Shown here: positions 1 through 6,501 of the stretch, in pieces
Numbering within the stretch: the stretch's first letter is position 1
How the letters are laid out: the number at the start of each line of letters is the position of its first letter
From: Oscillospiraceae bacterium
Lineage (GTDB): Bacteria > Bacillota > Clostridia > Oscillospirales > Ruminococcaceae
Assembly: GCA_017848155.1 (NCBI GenBank)
Contig: JAGAKC010000390.1
Span: forward strand, 1 to 6,615
Direction of reading: 5' to 3'
DNA: 6,615 nt
Program-made: the position numbers and the translations under genes
Notes under the pieces: generated by a model
Told to the model about the DNA's origin: nothing
The model's database searches: none
What the model saw: only the letters and a program-made list of their open reading frames with translations

Positions 1-1
1 G

Positions 2-582
2 ATATTCTATACCGCTGATTTCACCGTATATCTTGCAGCATGCGTCGTGTCGCTCCTCAGCGTTGCCCTCTTTGGCTGCATTGTTAGTATTGGTTTGTTT
101 TTATGGGTTAATTCCATTTACACGCTTTATTTTTCGGAACCACATCGGATATGCTCGGCGTTACCGATACTCTTGCTTCTGTAAAATCTCTTGTTACTAT
201 CCTCACTATCATCCTTGCCGCACTCATCACAGTGCTTATGGAGCGTTCCTTTATCGCAAAGGAAACAGGCGAGATCGCACTCATGAAGGCTATCGGCACA
301 AGAAACAGCAGTATCTGCGCTTACCACGCATTACGCTTTGCGTTCGTGGGAGTAATTGCAGTGATAGTTTCAGAAATAGCTGCAATGCCGCTGACCCACC
401 TTTGCATTGACCCTATATTCAAAATGATGGGCATGGAGCTTGCTCCCGATTACGCCATCGATCCGCTTGAGCTGTTCCTGATCTTCCCTGCGATCATTCT
501 TGCCACAACAACGCTCAGCGCATTCCTTACCTCGCTCTATACAAGAAAGATCAAGTCCTCTGACACTGCTAATATTGAATAA
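2..582 (+). CDS. FtsX-family ABC transporter permease, C-terminal part, apparent frameshift
   Basis: This is the C-terminal end of a membrane permease that would pair with the ATPase encoded next. The 5' part lies outside the window. Nucleotides 2 to ~133 read well in frame 2: a segment beginning YTADFTVYL, then a hydrophobic helix, then WVNSIYTLYF. That frame then degenerates and stops at about 183. From ~133 the frame-1 reading takes over with GTTSDMLGVTD and runs to the TAA at 580-582. It contains the FtsX-type motif GEIALMKAIG and three more membrane helices (around SLVTILTIILAALITVL, FAFVGVIAVIVSEIAA and FLIFPAIILATTTLSAFL). The frames join at a T-run (130-134) where one T seems to be missing. 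Upstream frame 1 carries stops at 16-18, 85-87 and 109-111, so the ATG at 151 is not a natural start. Family assignment is confident. Whether the frameshift is a real mutation or a homopolymer sequencing error cannot be decided here. Confidence 0.8.
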
Positions 583-596
583 GAAAGGAAACCATC

Positions 597-1361
597 ATGA
601 ATATTCTCGAAGTAAAAGACCTTTGCAAAACATATATCGTAAACAAGCGCCAGAACAACGTTCTTAAGAACGTGAACTTCACCGTGTCCGAGGGTGAGAT
701 GGTGGCGATAATGGGTCCCTCAGGCTCAGGTAAATCCACACTGCTGTATGCCGTTTCAGGCATGGACAGCATCACCGCAGGCGAGGCGCTCTTCTGCGGC
801 AAGAACATCGCAAAGATGGGCGAAAAGGAGCTTGCCGACCTGCGCCTTGACGAGATGGGCTTCATTTTTCAGCAGATGTATATGCTGAAAAATCTGACGG
901 TGCTCGACAACATCATTCTTCCTGCGGTACAATCCAGTAAGAACACTGAAAGCCGCAAGGAAACTGTACAGCGTGGTCAGGAGCTTATGCGCAAGCTCGG
1001 TATAATCGACATTGCCGACAATGATATCAACGAAGTGTCGGGCGGTCAGCTACAGCGTGCCTGCATCTGCCGAAGTATGATAAACGATCCTAAGATGATA
1101 TTCGCAGACGAGCCTACAGGCGCACTCAACCGTACTTCATCTGACGAGGTAATGGAGGAGCTTGCAAAGCTCAACGATGACGGCACGACCATCATGCTGG
1201 TCACTCATGATGTAAAAGTAGCGGCAAAATGCACAAGAGTTCTGTACATAGTTGACGGAAACATAAAAGGAGAGTATAATTTAGATAAGTGCGAAAATGC
1301 ATCTCAGATGAGAGAGCGTGAGCGTGCACTGAATAACTGGCTTTTAGAGCTTGGATGGTGA
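597..1361 (+). CDS. ABC transporter ATP-binding protein (MacB/LolD/BceA type)
   Basis: A cytoplasmic ATPase that powers the FtsX-type permease encoded immediately upstream. The 254-aa protein has every expected motif: Walker A GPSGSGKST at residues 40-48, Q-loop glutamine at ~92 (FIFQQ), signature VSGGQLQR from 147, Walker B MIFADEP at 167-173 with catalytic Glu172, and switch histidine His204 (VTHD). The length and the ~35-residue charged tail fit the LolD/MacB/BceA subfamily, whose members work in lipoprotein release, macrolide or peptide export, or antimicrobial peptide detoxification. The start is the ATG at 597, preceded by AAAGGA (584-589) at good spacing and only 14 nt after the permease stop, so the two genes are translated from one mRNA. 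The substrate cannot be read from the sequence. The adjacent two-component system suggests a peptide or envelope-stress role, by inference. Confidence 0.95.
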   Translation: MNILEVKDLCKTYIVNKRQNNVLKNVNFTVSEGEMVAIMGPSGSGKSTLLYAVSGMDSITAGEALFCGKNIAKMGEKELADLRLDEMGFIFQQMYMLKNLTVLDNIILPAVQSSKNTESRKETVQRGQELMRKLGIIDIADNDINEVSGGQLQRACICRSMINDPKMIFADEPTGALNRTSSDEVMEELAKLNDDGTTIMLVTHDVKVAAKCTRVLYIVDGNIKGEYNLDKCENASQMRERERALNNWLLELGW

Positions 1362-1370
1362 TATCAGCAC

Positions 1371-1389
1371 GGGCGGCAACAGGTCGCCC
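1371..1389 (+). other. Small GC-rich hairpin between ATPase and response regulator genes
   Basis: GGGCGGC (1371-1377) can pair with GTCGCCC (1383-1389), giving a 7-bp stem with one G-T wobble and a 5-nt loop. It sits in the 52-nt gap between the ABC ATPase stop and the response regulator start, ending 11 nt before the GAAAGGA ribosome site. No T-run follows, so it is not an intrinsic terminator. It might adjust mRNA stability or regulator translation, or be chance. Confidence 0.25.
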
Positions 1390-1413
1390 ATACGCTGTTT
1401 GAAAGGAATTACG

Positions 1414-2082
1414 ATGACAGACATTCTTATCGTAGAGGATAACAAAGAGCTTGCCGACCTGCTGTGTGATTTCCTGCGTGCGGAGAATTACACAGTGTCG
1501 GTAGCCGAAACAGGAGAAAAAGCCTTGTCGCTGTACGAAAAGTACGGGGCAAGGCTTATCGTGCTTGATATAATGCTCCCGGGGATAGATGGCTTTGCGG
1601 TGTGCAGAAAGATACGTGAGGACAGCAATACTCCGATACTTATAGTAAGTGCAAAGACAGCTAAGGAGGATAAGCTAAGCGGACTTATGCTGGGTGCTGA
1701 TGACTACATCGAAAAGCCGTATGATATAGACATAATGCTTGCGAAGATAGGCGGAATATTCAAGCGCAGATACGCAGTTGATGAGCTTACCGACGGAGAT
1801 ATCCGTATCAACAAGGTCAGCCGCACGGTCTGCAAAAATGATGTACCGATCGACCTCACCGCAAAGGAGTTTGATCTGCTGTTACTGCTTGTCGAGAACA
1901 AGGGAAAAGCGCTCACTAAGGAATTCCTGTTCAATCAGATATGGGGCAGTGACAGCTTTTCCGAGCAGCAGACGCTGACCGTGCACATCAAATGGCTGCG
2001 TCAGAAGATCGAGGATGACCCGAAGGCTCCGAAACGGATAATGACAGTTTGGGGAGTAGGCTATAAATATGAAAGCGTTTAA
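1414..2082 (+). CDS. OmpR/PhoB-family response regulator
   Basis: A 222-aa DNA-binding regulator that is phosphorylated by the sensor kinase encoded next. The receiver domain (about 1-115) shows the acidic pocket Glu8-Asp9 (VEDN), phosphoacceptor Asp52 (VLDIMLPG), switch Ser79 (VSA) and invariant Lys101 (EKPY). The C-terminal winged-helix domain (about 125-222) has the conserved LTAKEFDLLLLL, a recognition helix around 185-200 (TLTVHIKWLRQKIE) and the terminal WGVGYKY strand typical of OmpR/PhoB proteins. I chose the ATG at 1414 because GAAAGGA lies at 1401-1407 and the protein then starts with the canonical MTDILIVEDN. The same frame stays open upstream to a TTG at 1351, but that would overlap the ATPase gene and add a non-conserved tail. 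The likely target is the ABC transporter operon itself, by analogy with BceRS-type systems. Confidence 0.95.
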   Translation: MTDILIVEDNKELADLLCDFLRAENYTVSVAETGEKALSLYEKYGARLIVLDIMLPGIDGFAVCRKIREDSNTPILIVSAKTAKEDKLSGLMLGADDYIEKPYDIDIMLAKIGGIFKRRYAVDELTDGDIRINKVSRTVCKNDVPIDLTAKEFDLLLLLVENKGKALTKEFLFNQIWGSDSFSEQQTLTVHIKWLRQKIEDDPKAPKRIMTVWGVGYKYESV

Positions 2083-3292
2083 CAGGATATCTGTGGTCGT
2101 GGTGGCGGTGATAATTGCCGTATTCGCCGCTGCAAATGCGATAATGCTGTCGGACAGAAATGACAACGGCAGACCCTACCGTGTGGAGATAAATCGTCTT
2201 GTCCATGAAATGAAAAACGGATCAGCTCCCGACATTTCCGGGTGCGAGTATGTTACGTCTGTCACGGAATACGGCGATGATTTTTACAGCTCTGACAGCG
2301 ATCATGTTATCAGGGAGATAAACGGGGCGCTGTACCGTTTTGACTATAAGACGGACAATGTCGCAGGTAAAACGGAGATGATTCTGACCGTGAATGTCAT
2401 TCTCGGTGTTATGGCGACGGTCATTATTGCTGTTATGCTGTACATAAGGGTGAAGATACTGAAGCCGTTTGAACAGCTTTCCGATGTTCCGTATGAGCTT
2501 TCAAAGGGAAATCTCACTGCGCCTGTAAAGGAAACGAAAAGTCGCTTTTTCGGGCGTTTCGTATGGGGAGTTGATATGCTCCGTGAGAATATGGAGAAGC
2601 AGAAAGAGCGTGAGCTGGAGCTGCAAAAGGATAAGAAAATGCTGCTGCTGTCGCTGTCGCATGATATAAAAACTCCGCTTTCTGCGATAAAGCTGTACTC
2701 GAAGGCGCTGTCAAAGGGTCTGTACACAAGTGCGGAGAAGCAGCTTGAGATCGCAGAAAACATAAATGCAAAGGCGGACGAGATAGAGAGCTATGTTTCG
2801 CAGATGATCACCGCATCAAGGGAGGATATCCTGAGTCTTGAGGTCAGTATGGGTGAATTTTATCTGTCGCAGCTTATGAGCGGTATAAAGCAGTATTACA
2901 CTGAAAAGCTGTCGCTGATAAAGACTGGATTTACTGTTGACAGCTATACGGATTGCCTGCTTGGCTGCGACCTTGACCGCAGTATCGAGGTGATACAGAA
3001 TATCATTGAGAATGCGATAAAATACGGTGACGGAAAAAGTATCGATATCAGCTTTTCCGAGGAGGACGGTTGTATCCTTATAGCTGTCCGCAACAGTGGC
3101 TGTTCTTTGCCTGATACAGATATACCGCACATTTTCGACAGCTTCTGGCGAGGTCAGAATGCCTCAGGTGAAAAGGGCAGCGGTCTTGGACTATACATCT
3201 GCCGTCAGCTCATGCACAAGATGAACGGCGACATCTTCGCAGGGATAAATGACGGCTTTATGTGTGTTACTGCGGTGTTCAGAAAAATATGA
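2069..3292 (+). CDS. Two-component sensor histidine kinase
   Basis: A 407-aa inner-membrane kinase that would phosphorylate the adjacent response regulator. It has membrane helix 1 at about 7-27, an extracytoplasmic loop of ~75 residues, helix 2 at about 104-126, and a HAMP-like linker (KPFEQLSDVPYELSKGNL). The dimerisation domain carries phospho-His198 in SLSHDIKTPLSAI. The ATPase domain has the N-box NIIENAIKYG (Asn315), a G1-like box in which Asn342 stands where Asp is more usual (VRNSG), an F-box (HIFDSFWRG) and the G2 box GEKGSGLGLYI (367-377). The gene overlaps the end of the regulator gene by 14 nt, so translation is probably coupled; GGGGAG at 2051-2056 or GTAGG at 2056-2060 could serve as ribosome site. 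The loop is larger than in true BceS-type intramembrane sensors, so it may sense a ligand directly. The signal is unknown. Confidence 0.95.
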   Translation: MKAFNRISVVVVAVIIAVFAAANAIMLSDRNDNGRPYRVEINRLVHEMKNGSAPDISGCEYVTSVTEYGDDFYSSDSDHVIREINGALYRFDYKTDNVAGKTEMILTVNVILGVMATVIIAVMLYIRVKILKPFEQLSDVPYELSKGNLTAPVKETKSRFFGRFVWGVDMLRENMEKQKERELELQKDKKMLLLSLSHDIKTPLSAIKLYSKALSKGLYTSAEKQLEIAENINAKADEIESYVSQMITASREDILSLEVSMGEFYLSQLMSGIKQYYTEKLSLIKTGFTVDSYTDCLLGCDLDRSIEVIQNIIENAIKYGDGKSIDISFSEEDGCILIAVRNSGCSLPDTDIPHIFDSFWRGQNASGEKGSGLGLYICRQLMHKMNGDIFAGINDGFMCVTAVFRKI

Positions 3293-3369
3293 GCGCTCAT
3301 TCCTGAACTTAGTCGGATCAAGCATTCTCCTTTGGTATGATGAAAATACCGTATCAGACGCCGATTCAC

Positions 3370-3398
3370 TTGAAATGCACACTGATAAATGATATAAT
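3370..3398 (+). promoter_or_regulatory. Sigma-A-type promoter for the amylase gene, extended -10
   Basis: The -35 box TTGAAA (3370-3375) and -10 box TATAAT (3393-3398) are separated by exactly 17 nt, and TG at 3390-3391 forms an extended -10 (TGnTATAAT). Transcription should begin near 3405, about 50 nt before the ATG at 3454. This is a near-consensus vegetative promoter. It supports the amylase being transcribed separately from the upstream two-component genes. No obvious LacI-type operator was seen around it. Confidence 0.8.
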
Positions 3399-3453
3399 AG
3401 AAAAAACGATCAGCGAGATGAGCAGATTATCGATAGTTGAAAGGAAACAGTAT

Positions 3454-5394
3454 ATGAAGATAAAGAAATTATTGTGCTTACTGATCAGCGGTATGTTATC
3501 ATTATGCGGCTGTGCCGGCAGTGAAAAACCATCTGTCATGATTCCTGAAGACGATGTCAGTACAACTGACGAGTTCGTTTTGTCTGAGGAAGAACTAAGA
3601 TCGTCATATATTACTGATGACAATGCCCGTGTGTTTTACGAGATATTTGTCGGCTCTTTTTCAGATTCAAACGGAGATGGTATAGGCGATCTCAGAGGTA
3701 TCATCGAACGCTTTGACTATCTTAACGACGGCGACCCTGTTTCGGGACGTAGTCTGGGCGTGGAGGGTATATGGCTTACTCCGATATTCAAGTCGCCATC
3801 GTATCACAAGTATGATGTGGAAGATTATTATGCGATCGACAAGTCATTCGGCACTGAGGATGATCTCAGAGAGCTTATATCACTGTGCCATGAACGTAAT
3901 GTCAAGATAATACTTGACCTTCCGATAAACCACACAAGCATCAAAAATACATGGTATGCCCTGTTTGCGGCAGCACGTCAGAATAAAGATGCTTCAAGCG
4001 AATATTACGATCTTTACAGCTGTTCTGATTCCGCTTCGTCTGACGGCAGGATATTCTCAAAGATAAGCGGTACAGAGGAATATTACGAGTGCAACTTCTC
4101 GGCTGATATGCCTGAACTTGATTTCAGTAATGGATCAGTCGTTGAAAAGATGAAGCAGGTCGCTGAATACTATCTTGACATGGGCGTTGACGGATTCAGA
4201 TTTGACGCCGCAAAGTATATTTTTCTCGGCGAAGAGAAACGAAATGTTGAATTCTGGAACGACTATATCGGATACTTAAGAGAAAAGAACAGTGATATTT
4301 TTACTGTGGCTGAGGTCTGGGCGCATGACTCGATCACAGAGCCTTATTTTACAGCCACCAACTGTTTTGATTTCACCATGTCGCAGCTTAGCGGACAGGT
4401 CGCGACCACTGCAAAGGGCGGAGATGTAAACAGCTACACCGCCTATATCGAACAGTATCTGTCGGCCATCAGAATGCAGAACAGCGACGCAATGATGATA
4501 CCGTTCGTTGCAAATCACGACATGGACAGGGCAGCAGGCTTTCTGACGGTGGCAAGCGGCGAGATGAAGATGGCTGCAAATCTGTATCTGCTGACTCCAG
4601 GTGCACCTTTTATCTATTATGGAGAGGAGAGAGGTATGAAAGGCTCACGTGGTTCAGCCAATACTGATGCCAACCGACGTCTTGCAATGTTATGGGGAGA
4701 TGGTGATACCGTATCCGATCCCGAAGGCATTCCAGAGCCGGAGCTTGAAGCAGCAGCTGCTGCCGGTGAGCAGAAGAAAGAAGGAACTCTCGAGAGCATC
4801 AAGGGTGCTGTTTCACACAAGAATCTTGTTTTCGGTGTGATTGCGATCTTCCTTTATGTAGGTATTGAGGTCGGTATTCCTAACATGGCAAATCTTTATA
4901 TGACATCAGCAGACGGTCTTGGTATGGCAGCCGGTGTTGCCGGAACCCTCGTCGGTGCATATTGGTTCCTTATGCTTTGCGGCCGTCTTGTCGGCGGTGC
5001 AGTCGGTGGCAAGGTCTCAAGCCGTGCCATGATGACAGCAGTGAGCTCAGCGGCAATCGTGTTCATCCTTCTTGGAATGTTCCTTCCTAAAACATGGACA
5101 ATGAGCCTTCTCGGAGCTGAAGTTCCGGTAGGAATGCTCTTTTTCGTCATCTGCGGTCTCTGCACTTCGATCATGTGGGGAGCAATCTTCAACCTCGCAG
5201 TTGAGGGACTCGGAAGATATACTTCCATCGCATCCGGACTCTTCATGGTAATGGTATGCGGCGGCGGTATCCTTCCTTTGGTACAGGGCGCAGTAGCAGA
5301 CGCAGCGGGCTATGTAAACAGCTACTGGGTGCTTATCGCAGCTCTTGTCTACACTCTTTGGTTTGCCCTTTATGGCTCTAAGACGAATAAATAA
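3454..5394 (+). CDS. Chimeric frame: GH13 alpha-amylase lipoprotein fused to C-terminal half of an MFS sugar transporter
   Basis: Residues 1-425 are a secreted, lipid-anchored alpha-amylase-family glycoside hydrolase acting on alpha-glucans at the cell surface. The signal peptide MKIKKLLCLLISGMLSLCGC has a lipobox ending at Cys20. The GH13 barrel begins at ~60 (FYEIFVGSF). It keeps all conserved regions: DLPINH (155-160), GFRFDAAKY with nucleophile Asp251, AEVW with acid/base Glu287, and FVANHD with Asp356. The usual C-terminal beta-sandwich is absent. After SDPEG (421-425) the frame continues as a transporter loop and six helices. The start is the ATG at 3454, with AAAGGA at 3440-3445 and the promoter just upstream. 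An in-frame ATG at 3337 would place the promoter inside the gene. The amylase assignment is firm. That the 646-aa fusion is a genuine protein is doubtful, because an extracellular lipoprotein domain and a half transporter make no known architecture. Confidence 0.85.
   Translation: MKIKKLLCLLISGMLSLCGCAGSEKPSVMIPEDDVSTTDEFVLSEEELRSSYITDDNARVFYEIFVGSFSDSNGDGIGDLRGIIERFDYLNDGDPVSGRSLGVEGIWLTPIFKSPSYHKYDVEDYYAIDKSFGTEDDLRELISLCHERNVKIILDLPINHTSIKNTWYALFAAARQNKDASSEYYDLYSCSDSASSDGRIFSKISGTEEYYECNFSADMPELDFSNGSVVEKMKQVAEYYLDMGVDGFRFDAAKYIFLGEEKRNVEFWNDYIGYLREKNSDIFTVAEVWAHDSITEPYFTATNCFDFTMSQLSGQVATTAKGGDVNSYTAYIEQYLSAIRMQNSDAMMIPFVANHDMDRAAGFLTVASGEMKMAANLYLLTPGAPFIYYGEERGMKGSRGSANTDANRRLAMLWGDGDTVSDPEGIPEPELEAAAAAGEQKKEGTLESIKGAVSHKNLVFGVIAIFLYVGIEVGIPNMANLYMTSADGLGMAAGVAGTLVGAYWFLMLCGRLVGGAVGGKVSSRAMMTAVSSAAIVFILLGMFLPKTWTMSLLGAEVPVGMLFFVICGLCTSIMWGAIFNLAVEGLGRYTSIASGLFMVMVCGGGILPLVQGAVADAAGYVNSYWVLIAALVYTLWFALYGSKTNK
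4718..4745. other. Probable breakpoint between two source genomes
   Basis: Amylase homology ends at about SDPEG (codons 4714-4728), and a transporter loop starting IPEPELEAAAAAGEQKKEG follows with no stop or frame loss. Isoleucine ATA codons make up 12 of 26 before this point and 0 of 14 after it in the same frame. No transposon end or long repeat is visible here. The exact base is uncertain to about 15 nt each way. Confidence 0.7.
4729..5394 (+). pseudogene. Truncated MFS glucose/galactose (FucP/GluP-type) transporter, C-terminal half
   Basis: This portion of the fused frame (residues 426-646) begins in a hydrophilic Glu/Ala/Lys-rich segment that matches the cytoplasmic loop between the two halves of a 12-helix major-facilitator permease. 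Six membrane helices follow, at about 457-476, 489-512, 525-543, 557-580, 592-613 and 622-640. LYVGIEVGIPNMANLYM, the GRLVGG motif after the second helix (residues 510-515) and the C-terminal GGGILPLVQGAVAD are characteristic of the Bacteroidetes glucose/galactose:H+ symporters related to FucP. The full-length family is roughly 400-430 residues, so the first six helices, the start codon and the promoter are missing. The glucokinase gene 12 nt downstream is the expected operon partner: uptake followed by phosphorylation. As it stands it should not transport sugar. It is probably the intact tail of a normal gene cut off by the breakpoint. Confidence 0.8.
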
Positions 5395-5406
5395 AATCAG
5401 ATAGAT

Positions 5407-6366
5407 ATGGATTCAACATTTGTAGTAGGAATAGATGTCGGCGGACAGACCACGAAGCTTGGTGTAGTTGACGCAAGAGGAACAGTCCTCACACAGACTG
5501 TTATCCGCACGGATACTTATACAACTATCGAACCTTACATTGCCGAGCTTGCAGAGGCTCTCAGAAAGGTAATTGCTGATGCAGGTGCCGAGGGTAAGGT
5601 AAGAGGTATCGGAGTCGGTGCACCAAACGGAAACTATTATACAGGTACCATTGAAAATGCCGTGAACCTTTCATGGGGCGGCACTCAGACAATCGAGTTC
5701 TCGAAGTTGCTTTCTGAGGCGATGGCTGGACTTCCGGTCGCTCTTACCAACGATGCGAATGCTGCGGCTGTTGGTGAAATGACATATGGAGCGGCAAGAG
5801 GCATGAAGAACTTCATCATGATCACTCTGGGTACCGGCGTAGGTTCTGGTATCGTCATCAACGGAGACGTAGTATATGGACACGACGGTTTTGCCGGTGA
5901 ACTTGGTCACGTGGCTGCAGTACGCAACAATGGACGTACCTGCAATTGCGGAAAGACAGGATGCCTCGAGACTTATGCTTCGGCAACAGGTGTGGCACGT
6001 ACAGCACGTGAATGGCTCGAACTCAGCGATGAGCCTTCTGTTCTCAGAAGCCTTGACAATATCACTTCAAAGGATGTCTACGAGGCAGCTAAGGAGGGAG
6101 ATAAACTTGCGCTCAAGATCTTTGAGTTCACAGGAAAGATTCTCGGACGCTCATTTGCAGACTTCATCGCATTCAGCTCACCTGAGGCTATCGTTCTCTT
6201 TGGCGGTCTTGCAAGGGCTAAGGAATTCCTCCTCCAGCCTATAGAGGATGCGATGAATGCCAATGTTCTTCCTTTATGGAGAGGCAAGGTGAAGATTGTA
6301 TTCTCTCAGCTTAAGGAGTCTGATGCTGCTATTTTGGGAGCATCTGCCCTCGCTTGGGAACTTTAA
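5407..6366 (+). CDS. ROK-family glucokinase
   Basis: A cytoplasmic sugar kinase that phosphorylates glucose (perhaps also N-acetylglucosamine) with ATP, feeding glycolysis. The 319-aa protein is full length for the family and lacks the N-terminal helix-turn-helix of ROK repressors, so it is an enzyme rather than a regulator. Visible motifs are the ATP phosphate loop DVGGQTTKLG (10-19), TNDANAAAVGE with catalytic Asp116, LGTGVGSGIV (141-150), and the sugar- and zinc-binding stretch with GELGH (Glu165, His168), CNCGKTGCLE (Cys179, Cys181, Cys186) and Glu188. FGGLA (265-269) is the adenosine-site glycine motif. The ATG lies 12 nt after the transporter stop with no Shine-Dalgarno sequence in AATCAGATAGAT, which is usual in Bacteroidetes. 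Only 2 of 20 isoleucine codons are ATA. Closest known analogues by context are Bacteroides RokA-type hexokinases. Substrate preference is inferred from family and neighbour. Confidence 0.95.
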   Translation: MDSTFVVGIDVGGQTTKLGVVDARGTVLTQTVIRTDTYTTIEPYIAELAEALRKVIADAGAEGKVRGIGVGAPNGNYYTGTIENAVNLSWGGTQTIEFSKLLSEAMAGLPVALTNDANAAAVGEMTYGAARGMKNFIMITLGTGVGSGIVINGDVVYGHDGFAGELGHVAAVRNNGRTCNCGKTGCLETYASATGVARTAREWLELSDEPSVLRSLDNITSKDVYEAAKEGDKLALKIFEFTGKILGRSFADFIAFSSPEAIVLFGGLARAKEFLLQPIEDAMNANVLPLWRGKVKIVFSQLKESDAAILGASALAWEL

Positions 6367-6394
6367 TGAAAAATTTTCGCAGAATTTTTAGTTT

Positions 6395-6410
6395 TGGCAT
6401 ACCCTTTGCA
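6395..6410 (+). promoter_or_regulatory. Sigma-54 (RpoN) -24/-12 promoter candidate
   Basis: TGGCATACCCTTTGCA matches the sigma-54 consensus TGGCAYRNNNNTTGCW at every defined position, with GG at 6396-6397 and GC at 6408-6409 at the required spacing. Transcription would start near 6420, pointing away from the glucokinase toward the terminator and intron. Bacteroidetes encode RpoN, so the element fits the right-hand piece. No activator-binding site could be identified in the short upstream stretch. Confidence 0.6.
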
Positions 6411-6466
6411 AATAAACTGATTAAAAAAGAAAGTTAGTTTAGTTGTTAATAATAGGGTTATAGTAT

Positions 6467-6500
6467 AAGAGGAACCGTCGTGATGACCGGTTCCTCTTTT
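6467..6500 (+). terminator. Strong rho-independent terminator
   Basis: AAGAGGAACCG (6467-6477) pairs perfectly with CGGTTCCTCTT (6488-6498) as an 11-bp stem with a 10-nt loop, followed by a T-run (TTTT, 6497-6500, partly within the stem). It would end transcripts from the glucokinase operon and any transcript from the sigma-54-like promoter at 6395-6410. It also appears to be the insertion target of the group II intron that starts 2 nt later. Confidence 0.85.
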
Positions 6501-6501
6501 C

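Noticed and set aside
33..410. Frame-3 open frame of 125 codons at the window start
   Set aside because: It overlaps the permease, has basic/Tyr/His-rich non-protein-like composition, and the FtsX signal is in frames 2 and 1.
2344..2763. Minus-strand open frame of 139 codons opposite the histidine kinase
   Set aside because: Its Ser/Phe-rich composition is what antisense of a Glu/Lys-rich kinase gives; no motif, promoter or ribosome site was seen.
3291..3298. GAGCGCTC palindrome after the kinase stop as an operator or terminator
   Set aside because: It is only 8 bp, has no loop or T-run and no second copy nearby; it is likely chance.
3337..3453. An in-frame upstream ATG extending the amylase by 39 residues
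   Set aside because: The extension contains the strong promoter (3370-3398), lacks a ribosome site, and would bury the lipoprotein signal peptide that starts cleanly at 3454 after AAAGGA.
4896..5246. Minus-strand open frame of 116 codons opposite the transporter helices
   Set aside because: It is the antisense of a well-supported membrane-protein reading, is proline/arginine-rich with no recognisable motif, and has no ribosome site.
6369..6389. A/T-only inverted repeat (AAAAATT / AATTTTT) just after the kinase stop, as a terminator
   Set aside because: The 7-bp stem has no G-C pairs and would be very unstable; the hairpin at 6467-6498 is a far better terminator.
6405..6442. Bacteroidetes-type -33/-7 promoter (TTTG ... 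TAGTTTAG)
   Set aside because: The spacing is about 26 nt, too long for the consensus, and the TTTG is explained by the -12 part of the sigma-54 match.
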